Positions 11,123-20,827 of a stretch of 64,000 bases of DNA are shown one piece after another. Below the pieces are notes generated by a model, which searched no databases, was not told the DNA's origin, and saw nothing but the letters and a program-made list of their open reading frames with translations. The first letter of the stretch is position 1, and each line of letters starts with the position of its first letter. The position numbers were made by a program, and so were the translations under genes. The DNA is from Umbilicaria muhlenbergii (taxonomy: Eukaryota; Ascomycota; Lecanoromycetes; Umbilicariales; Umbilicariaceae), in the NCBI GenBank assembly GCA_000611775.1, contig KK106983.1, positions 3,313,072 to 3,377,071 on the forward strand, written 5' to 3'.

Positions 11123-12293
11123 ATGGCTCGCATTATCCTCTTCGCCGTCTGCTTTGCAGCAGCGGCTATAGCTGGCGTTGGCGCGAAGGATATGAGTGCC
11201 GGAGACATGAAGCACGATAGCATAAACTCCATGGGTATGAAACCTAGCAATATGCCGCCCTACAATATGGGTGCCGAGAGTCCCTCCAAAAGCAGTGAAA
11301 CCATTGACATCTCTATCGACGTGAACATCATATCAGCTAGCATGGGTGGATCATCCGCGAAGACCGAATACTCAGCACCAGCAATGGCCGCAGGTACGAC
11401 ACATCAAGTACGTACCACATATAGAGGTCTCGTCCGTTCCAACCAACTGACAATCCCGTCTGAATAGGTCACGGTTGGAGGCAGCTCCGGCCTTGTTTAT
11501 AGCCCTGCAACGCTTGAGGCCGCCGTGGGTGACATGGTCATGTTTACTTTTATGTCGACCAACCACACCATCACGCAGTCATCGTTCGGCGCACCATGCG
11601 TGAAGCTCGCTGGTGATGCAGACTCCGGCTTCATGCCAAATCCCAACAACACTGTTAGCCCACCACCGACATTCATATTCCAAGTCACTGTTGCGACCTC
11701 TATCTGTAAGTTATGCCGCGCGGTTATAGATCTTTATCGGCGATACCCCAGAATCTCGTTGATCGTGGGATTCATCAACAGGGTTTTATTGCCGTCAGAA
11801 AGGTCACTGTGGCAAGGGAATGGTCTTTAGCATCAACCCCACTGCCAATAAAACCCAAGCCATGTTCGAGGCGATGGCCATGCAACAGAACGGCAGTACT
11901 ACCTCATCTCCCGCAGGAGCTTCTACAGCAGTCGCCGCTATGTCCGAAAGCGGCTCCATGGCTTCTTCGGCGATGTCTATGATGACCATGTCGACCGGTG
12001 TTGCTGCCGGAGCCGCTTCAGTCGCCACATCTATAGCCTCATCAATGATGATGACTGGCAGCGCCACCACTGCCTCAATGGCCATTGCACCCATCGCAAC
12101 AGAAGCGTTTGCTGCAGCCCAAATGTCAGGATCGATGATTGCGAGTGGTAACGGGAGTGGTGGTAATGGAGAGCAGTGCTCTTGTTCATGCCTTTGCGGC
12201 GTTGCAGCGTTCCCTGCAGGCGCTGGCATGGGAAACTTTGGCGGTTGGGGAGGTTGGTGCCACATCTGCTCGACTTTCAAGGATGCTTACTGA
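11123..12293 (+). CDS. Secreted serine-rich cupredoxin-like protein
   Basis: Exons 11123-11407, 11468-11705 and 11782-12293 give 344 residues. Residues 1-21 form a clear signal peptide (hydrophobic AVCFAAAAIAGVGA). A Met/Ser-rich linker leads to a plastocyanin-like domain at about 90-190: VTVGGSSGLVYSPATL, then NHTITQSSF, then WFYCRQKGHCGKGMVF across intron 2. A type-1 copper set His...Cys-x5-His-x4-Met is visible (Asn-His-Thr, then C, H, M). The rest is a Ser/Thr/Ala/Met-rich stalk, suited to heavy O-glycosylation, and a Cys-rich end (CSCSCLCG, CHICS). Unlike many relatives it lacks a hydrophobic GPI-signal tail. Introns have textbook borders (GTACGT...AATAG, GTAAGT...AACAG). Copper binding in this family is often inferred, not shown. 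Confidence 0.88.
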
Positions 12294-12792
12294 CCCCTGA
12301 TCGCAGGAGCTTTGCCTAGTACAATGATGAACTAGGGCGGACAAGGTCGGCAAGGTGAAAGATACATGGTCCATCATGTCGAGTCCTATAGAGTAATATA
12401 CTTCCATTGAAGGTCTGTGGATATGAATCAGAGGTACGTGCTTGGAGGACTTAGGCGTGATGCACTATATTGGTCCCATATAGATCGGTGGATAGATATT
12501 TGACATCAGAGATCACCAACAAGGATCAATAAACATGATATAGCAGTGCTTCATGATGGAAGTGTGGTGGTGGTACTGACAGCGTCCTCACTCACCCAAC
12601 CAGTCTAGATATTATGGGAAGCCTGAAAACGCTCTCATATGCGGAGTGAGCCAACCTGGCCCCCAAATGAAGACGCACTTCTAGTCAACCTCGCGCCACG
12701 CTAATGCCACAAATTATCCCCTCATCTAGTGACAGCAATGAAAAGCCAAACTCTGCGCCATATGCAAACGTTATGAAGATGGCCTCTGGTTA
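12294..12792. other. Intergenic, convergent ends
   Basis: 499 bp between cupredoxin-like and SERF stop codons. Nothing gene-like seen. Confidence 0.6.
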
Positions 12793-13188
12793 TCACTTCT
12801 TCCCACCGGTAGTGTCAGCCTTCTTCTTCGCATCCGCTGCGATTACATTACTTAGCATAGGCTCTTCAACCACCCAGCCAGATTGAAATATACCTTCTTC
12901 CTGCTTCTGCCGCATGATAGCTGCCTGCTGCTCCTTCGTACGAGCGAACTCGGTGCCAGATTGCTGGTGGTTGATCAGTCTCGTCAAAAGAGAAGCCTTG
13001 AGGTTTTGCCGGGCAAGACATACAGTGTTCTTCTTCTTCTATAAGCGGAAAGGATCAAATTAGCCACTCAATTTCCGTCGACATAGAATTGTAGTTTTGG
13101 GACACCAGAGACAAGTTCGACTTACCATCGAGCTTTGCTCCTTCATATTCTTCTCTCGGGCTTTGTCACGCTGATTGCCTCGAGCCAT
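12793..13188 (-). CDS. SERF/4F5-family micro-protein, 63 residues
   Basis: Small, highly charged protein of the 4F5/SERF family; animal and nematode members accelerate amyloid formation and bind nucleic acid. Four coding exons on the minus strand (13188-13126, 13038-13024, 12963-12894, 12836-12793) give 63 residues. It starts MARGNQRDKAREKN, the family hallmark, continues KKKNTQSGTEFART and IMRQKQEEADAKKK, and ends TGGKK. Exon 2 is only 15 nt (KKKNT). Introns: 13039-13125 (GTAAGT...TATAG), 12964-13023 (GTATGT...ACCAG), 12837-12893 (GTATAT...CGCAG). The last two are 60 and 57 nt with no stop in frame, so retention would give longer proteins. The spliced form is preferred because it restores family sequence at both joins. 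Confidence 0.9.
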
Positions 13189-14196
13189 GGTCGCTGGCTT
13201 CCAGGTGTCCGCAATACAGGTTGTTGTAAGTTCGAAGGGTCGCCGTCAAGGCTGGATATGATGCAGGAGTTGATGTCTTTCTCCACAAGCTCGGGGCTTT
13301 ACTTGGACTATTGACATAACTTGAGCTGAAGTCAGCGAAGCTTTAAAGATATCCATTCACAGCGCGCTAACCATTTTGGGTTTCTTCGAGGGTCGCTGAC
13401 TCCGACACGTTTGCCACGATTCCAAATTCATCTTGTACACCTCCGCTGCCACAAGTGGTACAAAACCAAGTGTACTTCAGTGCAGCTCATGTACCTTCGC
13501 TCGTATTATCTATTCTCTGCTATCTGTCATTTGCTACCGCCTTGGTTCAATCACGAGGACAAGCACCACCGTGTCGGTGTGTCAGGGCTTCGTGTAGCCG
13601 CCAGCTTGTGCCTGAAACACGAGCCCAGAGAACTCTCAAGCAACAACGACCACTAGATTACATTTGGACTACCACTTCTACAGCTGTCTGCTTCTCTAAA
13701 GTCTCACAGACTTGTTTCTCCCCGTAACGTCGGCGCATATCGTGTGGAGAAGTATGGATCTTAAGGTGGGACCCATACGGTCGACCAATAGCTGGCAGCC
13801 ACTGAGTGCATCGCGCTCGTGAACAAGACACCTCAAGTCCTTATTGTGCGACGGCGACAATGAAATCCTTTGACGCGTTCTGCATGAATGACTATTCATG
13901 GGTTCCCATTATTCACTCCCCGGTTCCCATTGTCTTTCGCCTCTTTGTTCGTTCTTCAGGTCTGCCTCTGGCCTCTGCACCAGATTTACTCATCTTCTCA
14001 ATTCGTCCTTCTATTCATTTCTGTATTCAACGATCTCTTACTATCGACAGCGTCGACTTCAATTATTGTTTCGCTTTCTACTGCTTTCTCTGCGGGACAG
14101 ATATCACAGTCTTGTTACAGTCCGAGCGATCTCAATCTCGGTTCACCAAAGGCTCTTTCCTACATCTACGGCTTCCTCAGTGCTCCGAAAGCTGTC
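13189..14196. other. Divergent spacer upstream of four-TM protein
   Basis: 1008 bp between the SERF start and the next gene. The frame of the downstream gene stays open upstream to an ATG at 13888, but the 103 extra codons look like translated pyrimidine-rich leader, so I treat them as 5' UTR. No other gene seen. Confidence 0.5.
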
Positions 14197-15068
14197 ATGT
14201 CTTTCTTCAAACGCTCACTGGCCGGTCCAGGTTACATAATTCTCAATACAATCCGGGTCATGAATATCATCGGTCTCCTGGCCGTCATCGCCGCAAGCTC
14301 TGTCATGCTGGTCAAGACGTTCATCATCTCCAAGTTCTTTTTCTTCGACGGCGTCAGCCATGTCATCACAGCTGGTACGAGCTGTAAGTGCAATCTCCTA
14401 CGCCTTTGCTTGCATCATACTGACTTTACTTTTCGCTAGTGTTTCTCATCATATCCGAACTCCCTCTTTTTCGCGGCTATTTTGCTCGCAATTGGCCTCT
14501 TTTGAGCATCTCTTCCGGCTTCGTAACCCTCGGATTTCTCATGATAGTCGTTGGTGTGGGCATACTCGGAAACCTCAACAAGGCAGCAACGAGCGAGGAG
14601 TCGCTCGGACTCTCCTTCTGGCGCATCGTTATCTCTTCTGGCATCATAGTCCTGGTCTTGGGTGTCGTCAATATCTTCGCTGTAAGTATTCTTGCCGTTG
14701 GTTGTACCATTACGCATAAACTGATCTGTCGCCTCTAGAACTACATTTTCCGCGACACCTCCCAAGGGGTCAACGCTCGCATGGTTCGCGCCCATGGAGC
14801 CGTCGCCCCACAGAAAGTCGACGTCTACCGCTCCGGCACTTCCTCCACCAGACGCAAATCCTTCCACCTCGGCCGTTCCGACAGCCTGCCGTCCTATCAC
14901 ACGCCCGAGACCCGCCAGCAGCAACAGCAGCAGCCAGCTAGGATTCCCATGACGATTTCGGCACCGGTGAGCTCTAATCAAGATCAGTTTGCCAAGTTTA
15001 AGGGGAGCGCCGAGGTGGGGAGGCCGGATTTGGCCCATCACCCAGCTTTGTCAGGGGGCAGATTCTAG
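14197..15068 (+). CDS. Fungal four-transmembrane protein of unknown function
   Basis: Exons 14197-14383, 14440-14681 and 14739-15068 give 252 residues. Four hydrophobic segments: IIGLLAVIAASSVMLVK, TAGTSLFLIISELPLF, SGFVTLGFLMIVVGVGIL and VISSGIIVLVLGVVNIFA. A cytosolic-looking tail follows, rich in Ser, Gln (seven in a row near QQQQQQ) and Pro. I recognise this as a conserved pezizomycotine family (start SFFKRSLAGPG, then GNLNKAATSEESLGLSFWR) without an assigned function. Introns are 56 bp (GTAAGT...GCTAG) and 57 bp (GTAAGT...CTCTAG). The start at 14197 is chosen because the family begins there; an in-frame ATG at 13888 exists. Confidence 0.85.
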
Positions 15069-16494
15069 GCTTAGCCAGATTTTGGGAGGTCACCTTTGCG
15101 AGTGGGATGTCGTACTGTTCTGCAACTTACAAACACTGATTAGCATGGCGTTTGGGTTTGTGGGGGATGGGGTAATGTCGTGACGAATTTCATTACATCT
15201 GTCACTATACCACCATCTACTTGGCAATGTTTTGGATAGCGATTCAGGAATTTAGTCGTTTCACGTCTGAAACCAGATTAGTGATTTTTGAAATCCAGAA
15301 ATATTACGCCCTTTGAATATCTTGATTACGATACCTACCAAAAGCTCCATAAATAGATGAAAGCGAAATGAATACAATCCCGGCTGGATCCCACAGGATA
15401 TTGAGCCGACGTCCACCACTGACCTGGATTTGCCTCTTCTTGTCATCTGCGGCTCGGTTCAAGTAGTCGACTGCGTGACGTTGTCAAATTGTAGGATCCC
15501 TTCAGGAACATATGTTCCCAAGGGCCCAGTGCTCCCCAAAATATCACTGTGATACCTGCTCTGAGAGCAATTGAAAACTTGCTCAACTAGATGCTTGGGT
15601 CGACTTGCATGGAATGAAGGGATTACGTTACATACGCGTTTGGCTTCAATGTGCCATGCCACTGCGTCTTTCGGTCGCCGCTAGCTGGCAGGAGATACGC
15701 CGAGTCAAAGAAGCTCCCGAATGCATGGTTCTAAAGAATCGGTTTTGGGAGACCTGTAGATCTGGGCGTGTGCAAGATAACCGAAGGTACATCGCCAGCC
15801 TCTTCGAGCGTTTCTTGTTACGCATAGGGTGCTACAGAGGCCTCTGTCAAGGCTTCCGCAACTGTGGACACATTTGCCAAAACATTGCTAGATATACTCC
15901 TGAAGTCATCACGAGGATTCGAGGAGATGGGGTATCGAATAAAGTTCTCTATGTAGGGTCAGCCCGCACAAGGTCACCCAGGACAGTAGGACGGAGTCTT
16001 CTTCCAAGGTTTGGAGGACAAGAGGGGAGCCATTGTCAGCTTCTTTCTGGGTCTTTGAATGTAACGGAGAAAAAGTGTAGATCAGAAGGAAAAGCAAGAC
16101 ATGTAGGGCAGGCGTTTTGAGAAAGTACCTGTCCGATATTGATAGCTCCCAATTCGATGTTTCGACGATATGCCAAATATGAATATAGATAGAATTTCAC
16201 CGCAATTGCCACCTATGTGTGAAGGATTTGGTAGGGTAGGCTCACATCCTGGCTCACTGTGCACCGTAGTAGTAAGCGTTGAAAGAAGTCCTCGGGATTT
16301 GGAGTTCATACTCGAAACAACGAGCAGATCCTCCTTATATCAACAGGACTTCAACAAATGCCTTCCTGTCGCACCGCAGATCCTTTGATCCCGGTCGATC
16401 GAAGGGTGCTTCCAACATGTAGCGTTCTCTGAAAAACAGACTGCAAGACGCAATGTCATAATCTCCCCCGGAGCAATGTTTCTCCAGCAGTATA
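15069..16494. other. Gene-poor spacer, convergent ends
   Basis: 1426 bp. A plus-strand frame of 171 codons at 15605-16120 has no recognisable domain or family composition and I do not accept it. No repeats or RNA gene noticed. Confidence 0.5.
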
Positions 16495-17610
16495 TCATCC
16501 AGTAAGAGCGCCTTCCAATCCCATAGGTATCCCCTCGGCGTACATTCGCGCCTCCTCTTCCAACTTCTGGACACTGACCCTCCCACTTTCCAATGCCGCC
16601 CTCACACCCTCTACCACCTCTCTTTCATCCATAACCTCCCCCATAACCTCTCCTTCTTTCTTCCAATACGACTCCGTCTTCTTCCTCAACGCTTCATCCC
16701 TCACAACCGCATTCCGCACAATGCCCACTGCTGATAGACTCCCTCTCACGTTCTCCAAGACCTTGACTACACTCTCTATCCTCTCAGCAGGCGCGGGTGG
16801 AACGGCGAAAAGCCGATTCGTAGACGTCGCCCAGAGGAACGCCGCAAACCCAGCGTCTACGAGAGCCATGACAAGACCGCGAACGGTGCGCATGCGCCAG
16901 TAGAAGTGGTCAAGATCTTCAGCTCGGACGGTCCGCGCATTGGCTTTCCAGTCGCGCGCTCCCATGACATAGCATTCCCCGAGCGCCAATACTACCCCGA
17001 CAATGGCAGCTTGCGTTCTCCATCTGTTCCCCTCATAACCCGACACTGCAGAGGAGGTGGCGAGCCCCAGGGCGAAAAGATGAAGTAGATGTGGCAACAA
17101 GAGGGTCGGGAGTGCGTAGTAGAAGTAGCTGCGTGCATCGTCGGACGTGCAAAACGGACAGTGGGCTAGGACGTCAGGACCGTAGGTCAAGTATAGACAG
17201 CGGGAATCGAGGGAGGCAAGACGAGGACGGAGAATCTCGTCCAGCTCGGTCGTGAAGCCCTGAGGACGGAGAGCAGCTAGGCGTGTGAAGAGGACATCGT
17301 TCGGGGTTTGGATGCGGGATGAGGTGATGGTGAAGATGTTTTCGGGGTAAAGAGTCGGGAGGGACGAAATCAGGGCTAGGACTGCGAAAAGGAAGAGGAT
17401 GTTGAGAGCATTGCGCACATGCTTTGGTGTAGCACGTATAGGAACCTGTGAAGTTCGCGATTCCGTGCGCACTGTCCGGTAGTAGGATATCAGACGAGGT
17501 AAGAGTAAGGGCCCGAGCGTGAAGAGGAGCGTTTTGAGTCTGAATATGGTTAACGACTGAACACCAAACCCAGGGCATGTGGTAGGTCCTTACGTCTGCA
17601 GAATTGCCAT
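16495..17610 (-). CDS. Conserved fungal multi-pass membrane protein
   Basis: Exons 17610-17594 and 17539-16495 (minus strand) give 353 residues. The first coding exon is only 17 nt (MAILQ plus two bases); the 54-bp intron has GTAAGG and TTCAG borders. About five membrane segments: LKTLLFTLGPLLLPRLI, NALNILFLFAVLALIS, YYALPTLLLPHLLHLFALGL, AAIVGVVLALGECYVMG and VMALVDAGFAAFLWATS. A CPFC pair near residues 133-136 sits just before the third segment. The C-terminus is charged and probably coiled (VQKLEEEARMYAEG). I recognise the layout from unnamed proteins in other ascomycetes, some mislabelled as chorismate synthase; nothing here supports that activity. Function unknown. Confidence 0.8.
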
Positions 17611-18256
17611 GGCTGCAGTAGAGAGTGGTGCTATCTAGGGATCATGATGTTGCGAACGTCTTCTTCCGCCGTGGGAGTAATATGAAGATGCGATTCAGAA
17701 GACACGTCGCGGCGGGTGAACAAGACCCCCTGCTCCCAAGCCTCAGCCTCCTCAGCCCTACGGCGGCTCGCTTTGATCCCTGAGAAGATCATTGGCCAAT
17801 TTGATATCGAAATCTTTCTCTCCCTCCTCCACAACTTGACACAGATCACAATTTCTCTCAATAGACCTGATATATGGGTTCTAAAGCGTGATTGATTTGC
17901 TCCAAATTTAGCATGTTCTATCCAATATGACAGCTATGCAATAAATGTTCTCTAATCATGCGGCCGGAACAAACTTTACAGCGCTGCATGATAACCAATT
18001 CCTGCCACCGGCACTTTCGAAGCTTTGGCGATCCTCTTCCCAATGATCACTCAGAGTCAAAAAGAATGCCCAGATGGACATCGTACCTCTGCCAAGAGGT
18101 CATCTCACTTCGTGTTGCAGAACCACAGCGAAAGCCATGACAGGTTTTGCGTCAATAAGATGAGAAACACACCAGTTTCGTTGCTCGAAGGAATTGGGCT
18201 CTATGACAGCACTGTATCTTCATATACGCCAACTAGAACATGGTCCTTTGCTATCC
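17611..18256. other. Intergenic
   Basis: 646 bp between the start of the membrane protein and the 3' end of GET1. Small frames only (for example 17631-17861, minus). No supported gene. Confidence 0.55.
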
Positions 18257-19030
18257 TCAGAGTTCTTTCTTGACCTTCTCTTCCCCACCGCTTCTTGCGC
18301 CCATCTTCATCGGCGTCTTCCTTGCCGGCCCTTCCTTCTGCTTCTGCTCCATGACCAATACTATGATCGCTGTCACTGCCGCCCCGATCAATTGTATTGC
18401 ACAGGCGCACGCAGCGCCCCAAACCTGAATACTAATACTGCCCCTTGGCGCCCTTGGAAACGCCAGTAGCCACTCCACATACCCTGGCAGCCAACCCTGC
18501 GGAATCCAGAAAAGAGGCCGTCTAGCATACCAGAACTGCAGGAAGAAGCGAAGCCCATTTGTGCTGAGCCAGCGCGCTACGGAGACGTAGCGTTCGAAAG
18601 CGGTTTTGAAGGCTTGGAGGGACGATGCTGTTGCCGATAGTCTATTAGCAGGCGGCCTAGGATGAACATGTTCTAGACATGACGTATAGAGGATGCATAC
18701 TTTTCTCATCGTATTCCGCAAGAGCTTTGTCATGTTGCCGCCGTAATTTGGCCCACTTGGCGAATTCATCTTGAGAACTTGTGCTGTTCATCTCTCGCTT
18801 GAGCCGGACGACATCTCTGCGAAGGCGGGTTTGGTCCTCGACAGATTTGGAAGTCGAGGTGGGAAGTTTGTTCCATAGAACCCATAACTTAGGGCTCTGT
18901 CAGCATGCGCTCAATTCAGGACTTGCGGAGGGTGTAGACATACTAAATTGCCAATGGCGGCAGCACCGATGGTGTTGACCAGGTGAATCACCAGCTGCAG
19001 CGCAAACACAGTGATGAGAAGAGAAGGCAT
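18257..19030 (-). CDS. GET1: Get1/WRB subunit of the tail-anchored protein insertase
   Basis: Get1 with Get2 receives Get3-bound tail-anchored proteins at the ER and inserts them. Exons 19030-18944, 18887-18701 and 18627-18257 give 214 residues. TM1 is near the N-terminus ([19 protein letters not shown]). The cytosolic coiled coil ([20 protein letters not shown], then [20 protein letters not shown]) binds Get3. TM2 and TM3 follow ([20 protein letters not shown] and [19 protein letters not shown]), with the family motif [17 protein letters not shown]. Intron 1 (18888-18943) uses a CTAAG acceptor, chosen because it restores IGNLLWVLWNK; a CAG nine bases earlier would break the frame. Intron 2 is 18628-18700. 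The start is 170 bp from the divergent neighbour. Confidence 0.93.
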
Positions 19031-19200
19031 GCTGGAGTCACTGCATCCATAAGATATATTCACTCCGGAATTGGCTTTTGGAGACGTTGACAGTCTCGAA
19101 GAGAAGGCAGAGACGGCAGGAACCAAGCAATCTTTCAGGGTCTCAGCCTTACACACTAGCTCTAAACCACAAGCTTTCCGGCCCCGACCCAAGCCCCACC
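19031..19200. promoter_or_regulatory. Compact bidirectional promoter GET1 / PPTA-repeat gene
   Basis: Only 170 bp separate the two divergent start codons, so both promoters and both 5' UTRs must share this stretch or overlap the neighbour. No clear TATA box seen on either strand. Confidence 0.6.
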
Positions 19201-20223
19201 ATGTCAACACCCCCCCTCGACCAGTCTACCCCTCCAACCCTCTCACAACAAACCCCCTACGCCTTTCTATCAGCCCATCTAGACCTCCACGCTTTCCAAA
19301 TCCTCGAGATCGAGATCCTCCCGTCCTCAATTCCTCTCCCGCCAAACACCTCTTCCCCCATCCTCATCGACAGTCTCAGCCTCGGCCTTCCCAAGCGGAC
19401 CCTCGTAGAAATCTTCCTCGCCGCTTGTCGACTCTTCTTCTCCTCCAATGTTACGGCCACAGAGCGCCACCAGGCAACGCGAGCACTCCTTCTCTTCGAC
19501 CCAGAGCATCTGACCGCAGCCAATTTCCGGAAACGGTGGCTCCTCGATCTAAGATCCGCCGCCGCCAATGGCCGCGGCGGACATGGAGAGCTCCTCCAAG
19601 CGCTTAGACAGGAACTAGCGTTTCTTTCAAGCTTGCTTGCTTCCCCGTTGAATCGGCATACTAAATCGCCTACCCTCTGGTACCATCGGTACTGGGTACT
19701 TCGGACCTTCGCAACACACATCATCAATACAAGCGGGAGGACCGATCATGGAGAACTACGAAGTGGCAGTCATGCAGGAATTGATGGTGATGTTGGGAGG
19801 CTATGGCTATCAGAGCTGACCATCATAATGCGCGCCGGGGAGCGCCACCCGCGCAATTACTACGCCTGGAACTACGCACGCCGCCTCTTCCACTTCCTGT
19901 CTTCTGAGACCTCCAATGTGGTAGCCACAGACCCCACTCTTCTCACAGCAGAGACCATCGAGCGAGTTCAGAACTGGTGTTTCCAGCATCCGCGGGACAT
20001 ATCCGGGTGGACGTTCCTAGCGTTCCTCCTGGAACAGCACTCCCTACATCCGGGGCTATCTGAGCGGAAGAACGAAGGTATGGAAGGAATGCAGAGGGCG
20101 GTCGTGGTGGAGACCGAGGAATGGGCTAGGAAATTTGCGTGGGAGGGGGAGAGTGTGGAATGGTTTTTGAGGATGATGAAAAAGGATGCGGGCCGACAAG
20201 GGAAACTGAAAGGTGTAGGATGA
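19201..20223 (+). CDS. Protein prenyltransferase alpha-subunit repeat protein (PTAR1-like)
   Basis: Single open frame, 340 residues, no intron. It carries helical PPTA repeats: SPTLWYHRYWVLR (about 157-169), HPRNYYAWNYARRLF (about 217-231) and HPRDISGWTFLAFLL (about 263-277). In each, a Trp follows His/Asn-Tyr as in prenyltransferase alpha subunits. It is shorter and more divergent than FNTA/RAM2 or BET4 and looks like the PTAR1 class, whose animal member pairs with RABGGTB to geranylgeranylate the SNARE Ykt6 (family knowledge; the same job here is inference). An in-frame ATG at 19078 would add 41 residues without family similarity, so 19201 is preferred. Confidence 0.82.
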   Translation: MSTPPLDQSTPPTLSQQTPYAFLSAHLDLHAFQILEIEILPSSIPLPPNTSSPILIDSLSLGLPKRTLVEIFLAACRLFFSSNVTATERHQATRALLLFDPEHLTAANFRKRWLLDLRSAAANGRGGHGELLQALRQELAFLSSLLASPLNRHTKSPTLWYHRYWVLRTFATHIINTSGRTDHGELRSGSHAGIDGDVGRLWLSELTIIMRAGERHPRNYYAWNYARRLFHFLSSETSNVVATDPTLLTAETIERVQNWCFQHPRDISGWTFLAFLLEQHSLHPGLSERKNEGMEGMQRAVVVETEEWARKFAWEGESVEWFLRMMKKDAGRQGKLKGVG

Positions 20224-20827
20224 TTTTGTGGTTGAGGATGGGATGGAAGAGCCCGATACATGGACCTAGCTCTTCGGGTTTGGATGCTAAGGAGGCTAAT
20301 GAACTAGCGCAGCATCATAGCAGTTGGCCGTTGTTTATTTGAAGACCCGTTTGATGGCTCAACAAATCAAGTCGTTTTCGAAGAACACCATATACAAGTT
20401 CCCCAAAGTCATGACTTCTACAATCGCCACATTGCTGCAATTCTTATACAGATTTCTTCGCTACCGAATTACCGAGAAGGTCCTCAAGCTATCAACTCAA
20501 TTGATAGTCAAGTCCCCCAATACCCGCCGCTGATTTCTCATTCGCAAAAATCAGAGTCCAACCACCACATCATGCTGTTTCCCCCGAATTATCCATCATG
20601 TGCGCCATCGATGGAACCAATCCACCCGCCAATGCATATCCAACGGAGAATCATGAGGTATCTTCCAACCGAAACGGAAAAATCTCCAAAAACACCGCCG
20701 GCGCCCGCTAATATGCTCCGTGTTCCGTAGCCTGCAGATTCCGTTTCCACCCTGTGCCCGTAGTCCAATGCATGCATCATGTTTGCAATTCATATTCGTC
20801 AAGTGTTGCCCCAGTATTATACCACGC
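20224..20827. other. Intergenic, convergent ends
   Basis: 604 bp between the PTAR1-like stop and the DENN stop. Nothing gene-like seen. Confidence 0.6.

Noticed and set aside
13888-14196. In-frame N-terminal extension of the four-TM protein
   Set aside because: Open for 103 codons and hydrophobic, but pyrimidine-rich and not part of the conserved family start at 14197.
15605-16120. 171-codon plus-strand frame
   Set aside because: No recognisable motif, no splice context, and composition unlike neighbouring genes.
19078-19200. Upstream in-frame start of the PTAR1-like protein
   Set aside because: Would consume most of the 170-bp bidirectional promoter and adds no family-like sequence.
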